A DNA stretch of 62,065 nt from the NCBI GenBank assembly GCA_036788835.1, contig DAIQMR010000011.1, forward strand, positions 1 to 62,065. Direction: 5' to 3'. Every line of letters starts with the position of its first letter. Position 1 is the first letter of the stretch. The notes beneath the pieces were generated by a model that did not search any database, was not told where the DNA came from, and saw nothing but the letters and a program-made list of their open reading frames with translations. Below, in pieces: positions 44,300-52,972 of this stretch. This stretch comes from JALCSJ01 sp036788835. GTDB taxonomy: Bacteria; Bacillota; Negativicutes; Acidaminococcales; Acidaminococcaceae. Made by a program: the position numbers and the translations under genes.

Positions 44300-46618
44300 A
44301 TGTTAGAACAGAATACCGTAAGGATGCCCCTTTTGCCTTTAAGAGGAATGGTGGTATTCCCAGGGATGATTATAAATTTGGATGTGGGGCGCGAGCGCTC
44401 CATTAAGGCTGTGGAAGCAGCTACTAATGGTGCAAGTAAGATTTTCCTGGTTACCCAGAAGAATGCCGAGGTGGCCGATCCTAATGCCAATGATTTGTAT
44501 ACCTGCGGGTTGGTGGCGGAAATCAAACAATTGCTGAAACTGCCCAATGGAGCAATGCGCGTTTTAGTAGAAGGATTAACCAGGGCAGAAATAGTTTCAG
44601 TGGAAGATATTGCCGGTCTTAATTTTATGGCTAATATTAAAATCACTGCCGACATCAACGACGGCAGCAATGAAATAGAAGCTCTGAAGCGTATGCTGGT
44701 AGAGACTTTTGAGCAATGGGTGGTAGCCAGCAAAAAAATCAATACGGAAGTATTATTGACATTCAAGGACCAACCTGACTGCGGGCGGATTGCTGACATG
44801 ATTGCCGGCTATCTTTCTCTGCAAATCAAAGAAAAAGAAAAGGTCTTGGAAGCTGTAGATGTGAAAGAACGCCTGAAGCTGCTTTATGGCTATCTGTGCA
44901 AGGAATTGGAAATCGTCACTATCGAGAAAAATATTTCTCAACAGGTTCGCAAGCAAATTGAGCAGAACCAGAGAGAATATTATTTGCGTGAGCAAATGAA
45001 AGCCATTAATAAGGAACTGAACGAAGGAGACGACCGTCAGTCCGAAGTTGATGAATATAAGGCCAAAATGAAGAAGCTGAAGCTGCCTGAGGATGTTGTG
45101 GACAAGCTCAATAAGGAATTGGACCGTCTCTACAAAATGCCTCCCATGATGGCTGAGAGTGCTGTTATACGGAACTATTTAGATGTGGTTCTGGCTTTGC
45201 CCTGGAGTGTGTTCACTCAGGATAATTACGATTTGAAGAAAGCTGCGGCAATTTTGGACAAAGACCATTACGGCCTGCAGAAAGTCAAAGAAAGGATTTT
45301 GGATTACCTGGCTGTGCGAGCTTTGACCCAAAACAATAAGGGACCTATTCTGTGCTTGGTGGGACCTCCCGGTGTTGGTAAAACATCTCTGGCCCGTTCG
45401 GTTGCTACGGCTATTAATAGAAAATTCACCAGAATATCTTTAGGGGGCGTGCGTGACGAGGCAGAAATCCGCGGTCACAGACGCACCTATATTGGGGCTA
45501 TGCCCGGCCGTTTGATTCACGGTATGCAAATGTGCGGCAGCTCTAATCCTGTATTCTTGCTGGATGAAGTGGATAAAATGAATGCTGATTTCCGGGGAGA
45601 TCCGGCTTCTGCTTTGCTGGAGGTTTTGGATCCGGAGCAGAATTGCAATTTCAGTGATCATTTTGTGGAATTCCCTTACGATATGTCCAATGTTTTCTGG
45701 ATTGTTACAGCTAATAGCGTGGAAACTATTCCTCCTGCCTTGTTGGACAGAATGGAAGTTATCCAGCTGAACAGCTATACGGACGAAGAAAAGAGCAAAA
45801 TTGCCCAGCTTCACTTATTACCGAAGGAAAGGAAAGAAAATGGGCTGACTTCCGCTGATTTCTCTTTGGCTCCCAATGCTATTCATCATATTATAAGGGA
45901 CTATACCAGAGAATCCGGTGTCCGTAACCTGGAACGGAAGATTGCCGTCTGCTGCCGTAAAGCGGCCCGGCAAATTGTAGAGGGCAAAAACAAAAATGTC
46001 AAAATTACCACGAAGAACCTGAAAACTTATTTGGGCCCCATTACTTTCCTGGAAAGCGATATGAAGGCTCGTGCCACAGTAGGTGTTTGCACGGGACTAG
46101 CCTGGACCAGCGTAGGCGGCGAGGTTTTGAAAGTGGAAGCAGTGGTCTGCGAAGGCAAGGGCAAGCTGACCCTGACAGGACAATTGGGCGACGTTATGAA
46201 AGAATCAGCTCAGGCAGGGTATACATATGTAAGAAGCAGAGCTAAACAATTAGGGTTGGATCCTAATTTCAACGAAAAAGTTGATATTCATATTCACGTG
46301 CCGGAGGGTGCCATCCCCAAAGACGGGCCTTCTGCCGGTATAACTATGGTTACAGCCATGGAATCAGCTCTTACCAAGAAAAAGGTGAGGGCCGGCATTG
46401 CCATGACCGGCGAGATTACACTGACAGGCAGGGTGCTGCCCATCGGGGGCTTGAAAGAAAAAGTCTTGGCGGCTAATAGATATAGAGTCAAGACGGTTAT
46501 TATTCCCAGCCAAAACATGCAGGACCTGGAAGAGATTCCTGCAGATGTAAGAAAAGCTATTACTTTTATGCCGGTGGACCACATGGACCAGGTAACTAAA
46601 ATTGCATTGGAGGAGTGA
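44300..46618 (+). CDS. lon: ATP-dependent protease Lon (LonA type)
   Basis: Homohexameric AAA+ protease degrading damaged and regulatory proteins. The 772 residues are arranged as an N-terminal substrate domain (LPLRGMVVFPGM near the start), helical linker, AAA+ module (Walker A GPPGVGKTS, Walker B VFLLDEVDKM) and protease domain with the Ser-Lys dyad: Ser678 in PKDGPSAG and Lys719 in GGLKEK. No membrane segments, so this is not LonB. The start at 44300 has AGGAGG six bases upstream; the longer frame from 44255 has no site. The stop overlaps the ribosome site of engB. Confidence 0.96.
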   Translation: MLEQNTVRMPLLPLRGMVVFPGMIINLDVGRERSIKAVEAATNGASKIFLVTQKNAEVADPNANDLYTCGLVAEIKQLLKLPNGAMRVLVEGLTRAEIVSVEDIAGLNFMANIKITADINDGSNEIEALKRMLVETFEQWVVASKKINTEVLLTFKDQPDCGRIADMIAGYLSLQIKEKEKVLEAVDVKERLKLLYGYLCKELEIVTIEKNISQQVRKQIEQNQREYYLREQMKAINKELNEGDDRQSEVDEYKAKMKKLKLPEDVVDKLNKELDRLYKMPPMMAESAVIRNYLDVVLALPWSVFTQDNYDLKKAAAILDKDHYGLQKVKERILDYLAVRALTQNNKGPILCLVGPPGVGKTSLARSVATAINRKFTRISLGGVRDEAEIRGHRRTYIGAMPGRLIHGMQMCGSSNPVFLLDEVDKMNADFRGDPASALLEVLDPEQNCNFSDHFVEFPYDMSNVFWIVTANSVETIPPALLDRMEVIQLNSYTDEEKSKIAQLHLLPKERKENGLTSADFSLAPNAIHHIIRDYTRESGVRNLERKIAVCCRKAARQIVEGKNKNVKITTKNLKTYLGPITFLESDMKARATVGVCTGLAWTSVGGEVLKVEAVVCEGKGKLTLTGQLGDVMKESAQAGYTYVRSRAKQLGLDPNFNEKVDIHIHVPEGAIPKDGPSAGITMVTAMESALTKKKVRAGIAMTGEITLTGRVLPIGGLKEKVLAANRYRVKTVIIPSQNMQDLEEIPADVRKAITFMPVDHMDQVTKIALEE

Positions 46619-46619
46619 C

Positions 46620-47249
46620 ATGGCGACAAACCAATGGGATATTGTTCAGGCTAAGTACGCTGCTTCAGCAGTGAGCGCTACTCAGCATCCGGAAAGAATC
46701 TTGGACGAAATTGCTTTTATCGGCCGTAGTAATGTAGGCAAGTCATCTCTTTTGAATTCTCTGACCAGACGGAAAAATCTGGCTAGGGTCAGCAGTTCTC
46801 CGGGGAAGACCCAGACGATTAACTTTTACGAATGTACTTTGAAACGTGTTCTGGCAGAGGAACCTGAATGGCGGGACTTTTACGCCGTGGATTTACCGGG
46901 GTACGGTTTTGCCAGAACCAGCAAGACAAACAAAGAAAGCTGGTCAGCCTTCATTGCCAAGTATCTGGAAAATGCTACAAGGCTGAGAATGGTCTGCCAG
47001 CTGGTGGATATCCGCCATGCCCCTATGGAAAGCGACATGGCCTGCTATGAGTGGCTGCGAAATATGGATAGGCCCACTTTGGTCATTCTGACTAAATCAG
47101 ATAAAATGTCCAAAAATGCCATTGAGCCTCAATTACAGCTTTTCAAGGAGGTACTGGGCGTAGACGACAATCATATTATGACCTACACTTCGACCCAGCA
47201 CACTATGCGCAATGAGCTGATCAATCGCATAACACAGTATTTAGAGTAA
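46620..47249 (+). CDS. engB: Ribosome biogenesis GTPase EngB/YsxC
   Basis: Essential GTPase acting in late 50S subunit assembly. The 209-residue protein shows the family order: FIGRSNVGKSSLLN (G1), the G2 Thr in KTQTINFY, DLPGYGFA (G3) and TKSDK (G4). It begins one base after the lon stop, and GGAGGAG inside the end of lon is its ribosome site, so translation is coupled to lon. It is the last gene of the protein quality-control block. Confidence 0.95.
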   Translation: MATNQWDIVQAKYAASAVSATQHPERILDEIAFIGRSNVGKSSLLNSLTRRKNLARVSSSPGKTQTINFYECTLKRVLAEEPEWRDFYAVDLPGYGFARTSKTNKESWSAFIAKYLENATRLRMVCQLVDIRHAPMESDMACYEWLRNMDRPTLVILTKSDKMSKNAIEPQLQLFKEVLGVDDNHIMTYTSTQHTMRNELINRITQYLE

Positions 47250-47324
47250 CAGCGACGATATTTGATGCTCTTACACGCCAAACAGGAGCGGCCGAGACGA
47301 GGATGAACATTTTTACAGCCGCTG

Positions 47325-48224
47325 CTACTTTTCCTGAGCCGGGGACACGTGAACCATGCAGTGCTTCACATCCGGGAAATTACGCTCGATAGTATCGTGA
47401 GCCTCGTCGGCAATCTCATGGGCCTTGTATAAGGGCAATTGACCGTCAGCAGTAATATCAATATCTACATAGTACTTGGACCCGAACATACGAGTCCGAA
47501 TATCGTCTATACCTACCACACCTTTTTGACTTAACACATGTTGTTTCATGGACTCAAGGGTAGCGGAATCACAAGCATGATCAACAAGCTTGTTAGTAGC
47601 ATCCTGAAAAATCTTATAGGCAGCTTGAATAATCATGCCGGCAATAATAACCGAGGCGATGGAATCCATAATAGGATAGCCCAATAAAGCACCGCCGATA
47701 CCGATAAAAGAACCTACGGAGGATAAGGCATCACTGCGATGATGCCAGGCATCTGCCATCAGGGCCCCGGAATTAATCTGACGGGCGGCGCCGCGGGTAT
47801 AGATGAACATCCATTCCTTTACCACAATGGAAACCACTGCCGCAATAATGGGCAGGAAGGATGGTTTCACAAGCTGGGCGGAATCCTTGGTTACAATAAT
47901 CTTCAAACCCTCGTAACCAATGCCCAAACCTGTCAAAGCCAGAATAAAGGCCAAGAAAATAGCAGCAATATATTCCAGTTTGTCATGTCCGTATTGGTGA
48001 GTGGCATCGGGGCCTTTGCTGGAAAGCTTTACCCCTATCATAACAATAAAAGTAGAGAAAACATCCGAGGCAGAATGAACCGCATCAGATACCATGGCGG
48101 CAGAATTGCCGATGATGCCGGCTACAAATTTGCCGATGCTCAGTACCACATTAATAACTATGCTTACGTAAGAAACGTGCATAGCTATTTTTTCATAAGA
48201 TTGTTGTTCATTAGGATTAGTCAT
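47325..48224 (-). CDS. Cation diffusion facilitator (metal exporter)
   Basis: A 299-residue CDF transporter with six membrane segments and a C-terminal metal-sensing domain (about 205-295). Both membrane metal sites are of the HxxxD type: HSASD in segment 2 and HHRSD in segment 5, as in Zn/Co/Ni exporters of the CzcD group. GAGGAG precedes the ATG. Its leader reads as a NiCo riboswitch with an overlapping terminator, so nickel and cobalt are the most likely cargo and inducers. It is divergent from the P1B ATPase gene, forming a metal-defence pair. Confidence 0.92.
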   Translation of the reverse strand: MTNPNEQQSYEKIAMHVSYVSIVINVVLSIGKFVAGIIGNSAAMVSDAVHSASDVFSTFIVMIGVKLSSKGPDATHQYGHDKLEYIAAIFLAFILALTGLGIGYEGLKIIVTKDSAQLVKPSFLPIIAAVVSIVVKEWMFIYTRGAARQINSGALMADAWHHRSDALSSVGSFIGIGGALLGYPIMDSIASVIIAGMIIQAAYKIFQDATNKLVDHACDSATLESMKQHVLSQKGVVGIDDIRTRMFGSKYYVDIDITADGQLPLYKAHEIADEAHDTIERNFPDVKHCMVHVSPAQEK

Positions 48225-48252
48225 AATTGTTCACTCCTCATTGGTTACAGGG

Positions 48253-48298
48253 TATAAAATTAGCACCTGTGGAACGCTGAAATAGTCCCACAGGTGCT
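48253..48298 (-). terminator. Riboswitch-controlled terminator upstream of the CDF gene
   Basis: On the minus strand AGCACCTGTGG (48298-48288) pairs perfectly with CCACAGGTGCT (48272-48262), followed by AATTTTATA. The left arm includes the CACCTGTGGGAC segment of the aptamer, so folding of the aptamer and of the terminator exclude each other. Confidence 0.75.
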
Positions 48299-48375
48299 TT
48301 TAGTTTACCTGTTGCCTAAGGCCCGGCGTATGTAAAACCGTGGTTTTACCGCCTGATAAGATGTACCGGAAAACC
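48280..48375 (-). promoter_or_regulatory. Probable NiCo (czcD) riboswitch
   Basis: Read on the minus strand, four segments match, in order and spacing, the conserved parts of the Ni2+/Co2+ riboswitch as I recall them: CAGGC (48355-48351), GCCGGGC (48327-48321), GGCAACAG (48316-48309) and CTGTGGGAC (48293-48285). Between the first two lies a hairpin with an 18-base perfect palindrome (48332-48349), and CAGGT/ACCTG forms the fourth helix. It precedes a CDF exporter, the usual gene for this class. The outer P1 helix is poor by eye, which is the weak point. Metal binding should prevent the overlapping terminator and turn the exporter on. Confidence 0.75.
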
Positions 48376-48403
48376 GGTGCAAATAATTCAATGTATCGTG
48401 ATT

Positions 48404-48433
48404 ATAATATTCTTTCAAAGGTAAATTTGTCAA
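48404..48433 (-). promoter_or_regulatory. Promoter of the riboswitch-CDF transcript
   Basis: On the minus strand TTGACA (48433-48428), an 18-base spacer and TATTAT (48409-48404) lie just before the start of the aptamer. Confidence 0.55.
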
Positions 48434-48464
48434 TACTAACTTAAGGAAAATTAAGAAGCCTCTG

Positions 48465-48493
48465 TTGACATAACCCCCTTAGGGGGATATAAT
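48465..48493 (+). promoter_or_regulatory. P1B-ATPase promoter with CsoR-type operator in the spacer
   Basis: TTGACA (48465-48470) and TATAAT (48488-48493) are both perfect with a 17-base spacer. The spacer is almost entirely a G/C palindrome: CCCCC-TTA-GGGGG (48474-48486) flanked by ATA/TAT-like ends. This is the form of operators bound by CsoR-family repressors, and a CsoR-family gene is the second gene of the transcript. Repressor binding would directly block polymerase. Confidence 0.8.
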
Positions 48494-48506
48494 TAAAGAA
48501 AAAAAA

Positions 48507-48526
48507 TAACCCCGCCCGGGGGATAG
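48507..48526 (+). promoter_or_regulatory. Second CsoR-like operator downstream of the start point
   Basis: ATAACCCC-GCCC-GGGGGATA repeats the AACCCC...GGGGGATA arrangement of the first palindrome, 36 bases further on and close to the start of transcription. It could allow cooperative binding of two tetramers. Confidence 0.55.
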
Positions 48527-48539
48527 CGAGGATAAAACC

Positions 48540-50483
48540 ATGGAAGAATTATATTGTGCTGTATGTGGCAAAACCATAGATAAATGTACCTGTCATATGA
48601 CTAAGGCCCTGGTGACAGACAGCTGGGCCGGCGAGATACTACATGATAAGCAGGCTGTGCTGGAAATAGCCACGGGAGCGGCATTCCTGCTTCTGGTGGA
48701 ATTTACCGGAGTAGTTCCGGCTCAATTTCAATTATATGCTTTTTTGGTAGTTTATTTGATTTTAGGACATGGGATTATTGCTGAAGCCGTGGAAAAAATA
48801 GTCAAAGGACATGCCTTGGATGAAAGCTTTCTTATGACAGTGGCAACCCTGGGGGCCTTTGGCATTCATGCCTACGGTGAGGCAGTGGGTGTAATGCTCT
48901 TCTACCGCTTGGGGGAATATATGGAAGATTTGGCCGTGGAAAAAAGCCGCCGGGAAATTATTCAGGCGGCAGATTTACGGCCGGAAACAGTTAACCTGAT
49001 GGTTGGACAGAAGGTGAAGGCTATTCCTGCAGAAGACGCCAAGGTGGGGGATACTATTCTTGTCAGAGCAGGAGAAAGAATTCCCTTGGACAGCCGCGTG
49101 TTGGAAGGCCGGAGCTTCATTGATACTGCCCCCGTAACCGGGGAACCACTGCCTGTGGCCACGGAACCGGGGAAGACCGTCATTAGCGGCTGCATCAATA
49201 AACAAGGTATGCTGAAGCTGCAAGTGGAAAAAGTTTTGGCTGAATCAATGGTGAGCAAAATTCTCCGCTCGGTAGAAAACGCAGCTGCCAGCAAACCCCA
49301 AATGGAAAGATTTATTACTCGTTTTGCCAAAATATATACACCGGTTGTGGTGGGGCTGGCTGTTTTGACAGCAGTAGTGCCCAGCCTGGTAACGGGTAAC
49401 TGGCATTATTGGATTTATACGGCTTTGACCTTTCTGGTTATTAGCTGTCCTTGTGCCTTGGTTTTAAGCGTTCCTTTGGCTTATTTTGCCGGCATTGGGG
49501 CAGGGTCAAGACAGGGGATTCTTTTCAAGGGGGGCATTGTCCTGGAAGCCCTGAAAAAAATTAAAGTGGTCAGCATGGATAAAACAGGAACTATTACCCA
49601 AGGTGATTTCCGCGTACAGAGGCTAGAGCCGGCGGAAGAAGTCACAGAAGAAGTTTTGCTGCAAAAGTGTGCCGAGGCTGAACTGGTTTCCACGCATCCT
49701 CTGGCTCAGAGCATAGTGCAGCTGGCTCATGACAGGGGCTTACAGTTGACCAGACCGGAGAATTTTGAGGAAGTGGCCGGAGAAGGTATTAAAGCAAGCT
49801 TCCCTTATAGGCAAGTGCTCTGCGGCAATGAAGTGCTACTTAAAGAACAAGGTGTCATCTATCCACATGAGGCAAAAAATGCCAAAGTGGGAGGAGCGAA
49901 AATCTTTCTGGCAGAGAATGGTAAATATATTGGTCAACTGCTTATCGATGATACCATTAAACCCGGGGCCCCTTCTACCATAGCAAAACTCAGAGCCAAA
50001 GGTTTGACAACAGCTCTGTTGACCGGAGATACGGCGGATAATGCCAAGAGAATAGCTGAGCAAGTAGGCATTGACCATGTTTACGGACAGCTATTACCTC
50101 AGGACAAATTCGGCGTTTTGCAGGATTTGCGAAAAAAATACGGCAGTATTATGTATGTGGGGGACGGCATCAACGATGCACCTGTTTTAGCCGGCGCTGA
50201 TGTGGGGGCAGCCATGGGGAGCGGTGCGGATGCTGCTCTGGAGGCTGCAGATGTAGTATTTCTTCATTCGAATATAGAGGCCATTAATAAGGCTATTGCC
50301 ATGGGAAATACAGCTAATAAAGTAGCCTGGGAAAATGTTTACTTTGCATTAGGCGTAAAATTGGTTATACTATTAGCAGGGATATTTGGTTATGCTTCCA
50401 TGTGGGCGGCGGTTTTTGCCGACTCGGGAGTAGCGGCTTTGTGTGTAATTAATTCTATAAGAATTATTTATAGGAAATTTTAG
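48540..50483 (+). CDS. Heavy-metal P1B-type ATPase (Zn/Cd/Pb group by motif)
   Basis: ATP-driven metal efflux pump in the cytoplasmic membrane. The 647 residues show CPC at 303-305 in the ion-binding helix, phosphorylation Asp347 in DKTGTIT, the STHPLA His-Pro motif, and GDGINDAP. In the last helix pair, a Lys (GVKLVIL) and an Asp (FADSGVAAL) match the PIB-2 zinc/cadmium pattern, with no copper-type YN/MSS signature. The N-terminus lacks a ferredoxin-like HMA domain and instead has a short Cys-rich stretch (CAVCG, CTCH). It is cotranscribed with a CsoR-family sensor from a promoter with the matching operator. Confidence 0.92.
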   Translation: MEELYCAVCGKTIDKCTCHMTKALVTDSWAGEILHDKQAVLEIATGAAFLLLVEFTGVVPAQFQLYAFLVVYLILGHGIIAEAVEKIVKGHALDESFLMTVATLGAFGIHAYGEAVGVMLFYRLGEYMEDLAVEKSRREIIQAADLRPETVNLMVGQKVKAIPAEDAKVGDTILVRAGERIPLDSRVLEGRSFIDTAPVTGEPLPVATEPGKTVISGCINKQGMLKLQVEKVLAESMVSKILRSVENAAASKPQMERFITRFAKIYTPVVVGLAVLTAVVPSLVTGNWHYWIYTALTFLVISCPCALVLSVPLAYFAGIGAGSRQGILFKGGIVLEALKKIKVVSMDKTGTITQGDFRVQRLEPAEEVTEEVLLQKCAEAELVSTHPLAQSIVQLAHDRGLQLTRPENFEEVAGEGIKASFPYRQVLCGNEVLLKEQGVIYPHEAKNAKVGGAKIFLAENGKYIGQLLIDDTIKPGAPSTIAKLRAKGLTTALLTGDTADNAKRIAEQVGIDHVYGQLLPQDKFGVLQDLRKKYGSIMYVGDGINDAPVLAGADVGAAMGSGADAALEAADVVFLHSNIEAINKAIAMGNTANKVAWENVYFALGVKLVILLAGIFGYASMWAAVFADSGVAALCVINSIRIIYRKF

Positions 50484-50492
50484 GAGGAGACA

Positions 50493-50765
50493 ATGAAATA
50501 CGGAGTGACCCATAGTCAAAAAATCATTAACCGTCTGGCCCGTATCGAAGGACATGTGCGCAGCGTAAAAAAAATGGTGGAGGACGGCAGGGAATGTTCT
50601 GAAGTACTTACCCAGCTGGCAGCCATTCATCAGGCCGTGGAAAATACCACTAAGGCTTTTTTGCAGGAACATATAGAAATCTGTGTGACCAAAGCTATAG
50701 AAGAAGGAAAACAGGACGAAGCCTTGAAGGATTTGGAGAAAGCCTTGGATAGATTTATGCGTTAA
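50493..50765 (+). CDS. csoR: CsoR/RcnR-family metal-sensing repressor
   Basis: A 90-residue all-helical DNA-binding protein of the DUF156 family. Aligning the RIEGH motif gives Cys35, His60 (EHIEIC) and Cys64, the Cys-His-Cys set of copper(I)-sensing CsoR; the N-terminal position used by nickel/cobalt RcnR-type sensors is Tyr3. So by fingerprint it senses Cu(I), although the pump it is encoded with looks Zn/Cd-type. It should repress its own operon through the CCCCC/GGGGG palindromes. TAGGAGGAG precedes the ATG, nine bases after the ATPase stop. Confidence 0.9.
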   Translation: MKYGVTHSQKIINRLARIEGHVRSVKKMVEDGRECSEVLTQLAAIHQAVENTTKAFLQEHIEICVTKAIEEGKQDEALKDLEKALDRFMR

Positions 50766-50784
50766 AATGTGGGGGGGTGAGGTA

Positions 50785-51528
50785 ATGCTGAGAAAATTCT
50801 TAGTTCTATTACTTACTTTAATTTGTTTGCAGCCGGCAGCTGCTTTGGCGGAAGGCATGACCAATCAACAGCTTTACGAAAAAGCCAGGAGACATATGGA
50901 AAAGCCGGAAAGCACAGATGTACGATTATTGGTTACCTTTGTGGAGGCTGATAAGAACGTCACTTGGAATGCTGCCAGGGACAAGGTCCTTTTGGTAAGC
51001 TTTACCAATGACGACACTGAATTTCCCGTAGGTCAAAAAACTGTTTTCATGAGGAACATTTGGTGCTTTAGTGAAAAGGAACTGGAAAATTGGTATAAAG
51101 AAAATAAAAACAAAATGGGACCTGACAGAAGAATGCGTATAAGACAGCTGACGGGATTGAATCCTCAGGCTCAGGAAGATACCTTTGTGGTTTTCTGGGC
51201 TAATCCACAAGATGTTTTGCGTCCTGCCAACCAAACCAATCCTTTCGTAGACGGAATGGAAGTTCATAGTCAGGCCTACAAGGGAATTAATCAATCGGGC
51301 AGCAAGGTCCAAGGTTTTGACCTGAAACGGATAAGCTTGGAACGAAAGCAAAAAAAGAACAGTGGCCGGGTAGCAACTCATCTTGGTTACACCTACGATT
51401 GGAGCAGACCGGGACATCAGTATGGGTTAACAGAGTTCATGGTGCCGCCCTTTAATCCGGGCTGGATTATCGGTGCCTATAGCTTTGAGAGTTATTTTAA
51501 ATATTTAAACGAAAAACTGGGGGTATAA
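50785..51528 (+). CDS. Secreted protein of unknown function
   Basis: A 247-residue product with an N-terminal signal peptide (MLRKFLVLLLTLICL... ending near ALAEG) and a mature domain that I do not recognise. It is rich in aromatic, Asn and Lys/Arg residues (e.g. MRNIWCFSEKELENWY, PPFNPGWIIGAYSFE). Only one mature cysteine is seen, so no disulfides are implied. The start at 50785 follows GGTGAGG; the ATG at 50767 would precede a Gly/Glu stretch. It is 20 bases after csoR and four bases before the YbaK-type gene, so it may be carried on the same transcript without being metal-related. Confidence 0.6.
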   Translation: MLRKFLVLLLTLICLQPAAALAEGMTNQQLYEKARRHMEKPESTDVRLLVTFVEADKNVTWNAARDKVLLVSFTNDDTEFPVGQKTVFMRNIWCFSEKELENWYKENKNKMGPDRRMRIRQLTGLNPQAQEDTFVVFWANPQDVLRPANQTNPFVDGMEVHSQAYKGINQSGSKVQGFDLKRISLERKQKKNSGRVATHLGYTYDWSRPGHQYGLTEFMVPPFNPGWIIGAYSFESYFKYLNEKLGV

Positions 51529-51532
51529 GGAT

Positions 51533-52003
51533 ATGTCAATTGAACGGGCTAGGGAATATTTTGCGAAATTAGGAATGGAAGACAGAATACTGGAATTCCC
51601 CGTATCCAGCGCTACGGTAGAACTGGCGGCAGAGGCGGCTCATTGTGAGCCGGCCAGGATTTGTAAAACCTTGTCTTTTTTTGTTCACGAACAACCGATT
51701 TTGATTTTATTTGCCGGTGATGCCAAAGTGGACAATCATAAATTCAAAATGCAGTTCGGGGTAAAGGCCACCATGATGGCCTTTGACGATGTAGAAAAAG
51801 TCATAGGCCATGCTGTAGGAGGAGTCTGTCCCTTCGGGATTAATCCGGGTATTGATGTATACCTGGATGAATCCATGAAAAGATTTGCCAGCGTTTTCCC
51901 GGCCTGTGGAAGTGATAACAGCGCCATTGAGCTCACCATTCCGGAATTGGAAAAGTATTCGGGCTATAAGGCGTGGATCAACGTAGGAAAAGGATGGGAA
52001 TAA
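51533..52003 (+). CDS. YbaK/EbsC-type aminoacyl-tRNA deacylase
   Basis: Trans-editing enzyme that hydrolyses mischarged tRNA (Cys-tRNA-Pro or Ala-tRNA-Pro in studied relatives). The 156-residue single domain has ICKTLSFFV with the conserved lysine, the GDAKVDNHKFK segment, and the GGVCPFGIN motif followed by VYLDESM. Which amino acid it removes cannot be decided here. The start follows a GGGGGTATAAGGAT site. It is one base ahead of the Nudix gene, suggesting translational coupling. Confidence 0.88.
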   Translation: MSIERAREYFAKLGMEDRILEFPVSSATVELAAEAAHCEPARICKTLSFFVHEQPILILFAGDAKVDNHKFKMQFGVKATMMAFDDVEKVIGHAVGGVCPFGINPGIDVYLDESMKRFASVFPACGSDNSAIELTIPELEKYSGYKAWINVGKGWE

Positions 52004-52004
52004 G

Positions 52005-52643
52005 ATGAAAAAAACTGACCGGGAACTTTTGCTCCAACTGGAAAAAGACTATGGTTCTTACAAACGCCGGCCGGATAAAACCATGAAAATGTGGGAAGCA
52101 GCAGTAATGTTGCCCTTGGTGAAAACCACTAAGGGACTTAGTGTCTTGTTCGAAGTAAGGTCTCCCGACTTGGAATGGCAGCCGGGAGATATTTGTTTCC
52201 CCGGAGGGCATAGAGATCCTGACGATGCCAATCGGGCTGCTACGGCGGGGAGGGAAATGGAAGAAGAGCTGGGACTTTCTTCATCGGATTATGAAATTTT
52301 CGGGCCTTTGGATTATTTCTATGGTTCTAACGGTCCTATAATTTATCCTTTCGTGGGCTTCATTATTCACCCTGAAAAAATTAGACCGGGACAAAGTGAA
52401 GTGGCAGAGATTTTTACGATTACCATAGAAGAGCTTTTAAAAATGGAGCCACAGGTTGGTACGGTGACAGTCGGCACGAAGCCGGATCCAGGGTTCCCCT
52501 TTCACCTGATTCCCAATTATTCCCATGATTGGCGAACAAGAAAAGGCTATGAAATATATTTTTATACTTATAGGGATAAAGTAATCTGGGGTATTACCGG
52601 CCGGGTGCTTTATAACTTTTTACATTATTTGAAGAAGCATTAA
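52005..52643 (+). CDS. Nudix hydrolase, CoA-diphosphatase like
   Basis: A 212-residue Nudix protein. The Nudix box spans about 67-91 (GGHRDPDD...AGREMEEELGL), with Asp replacing the first Glu of the consensus. The preceding WQPGDICFPGG resembles the PGQIAFPGG signature of CoA/ADP-ribose pyrophosphatases (UPF0035). It probably cleaves CoA derivatives or another nucleoside diphosphate compound. GGGAATAAG precedes the ATG. Confidence 0.85.
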   Translation: MKKTDRELLLQLEKDYGSYKRRPDKTMKMWEAAVMLPLVKTTKGLSVLFEVRSPDLEWQPGDICFPGGHRDPDDANRAATAGREMEEELGLSSSDYEIFGPLDYFYGSNGPIIYPFVGFIIHPEKIRPGQSEVAEIFTITIEELLKMEPQVGTVTVGTKPDPGFPFHLIPNYSHDWRTRKGYEIYFYTYRDKVIWGITGRVLYNFLHYLKKH

Positions 52644-52669
52644 AATTTCCCGGAAAGGAGCAAAGCCAC

Positions 52670-52972
52670 ATGACAGAAATTTTCATTGCCATTGCTATTG
52701 GCATAGCTATAGGATGCACTAATATACTCAGCTATCAAACGAGGAAAATAGCCAACACAATATGCAAAGTGGCATTGTTCATTATGCTCTGGTGCCTGGC
52801 AGCCAAAGTAGGCTGTGATAAGGAAATCCTGACGGATTTGGGCAGGCTGGGATGGCAATCTGCCCTGATGGCTATAGCTGTAGTTGTAGGGAGCTTTGCA
52901 GTGGTCTGGGTTTTTAGCCACTTCTTCAAAAATAGTATTGAAGCCATTAAAGAATTGGAGAGCCGCAAATGA
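52670..52972 (+). CDS. LysO-type lysine exporter, N-terminal half
   Basis: A 100-residue protein with three hydrophobic segments, corresponding to the N-terminal part of LysO/YbjE (DUF340). Its stop overlaps the next start (ATGA), and that gene encodes the rest of the transporter. In E. coli these are one chain of about 300 residues; here the total is also about 298, split into two. Both parts have good ribosome sites (GGAAAGGAGC here), so this looks like a real two-subunit form, not a sequencing error. Likely role: lysine or cationic amino acid export. Confidence 0.75.
   Translation: MTEIFIAIAIGIAIGCTNILSYQTRKIANTICKVALFIMLWCLAAKVGCDKEILTDLGRLGWQSALMAIAVVVGSFAVVWVFSHFFKNSIEAIKELESRK

Noticed and set aside
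48280..48375. Cobalamin, Moco or yybP-ykoY riboswitch upstream of the CDF gene
   Set aside because: None of their core signatures is present, whereas the GCCGGGC, GGCAACAG and CTGTGGGAC segments fit the NiCo class.
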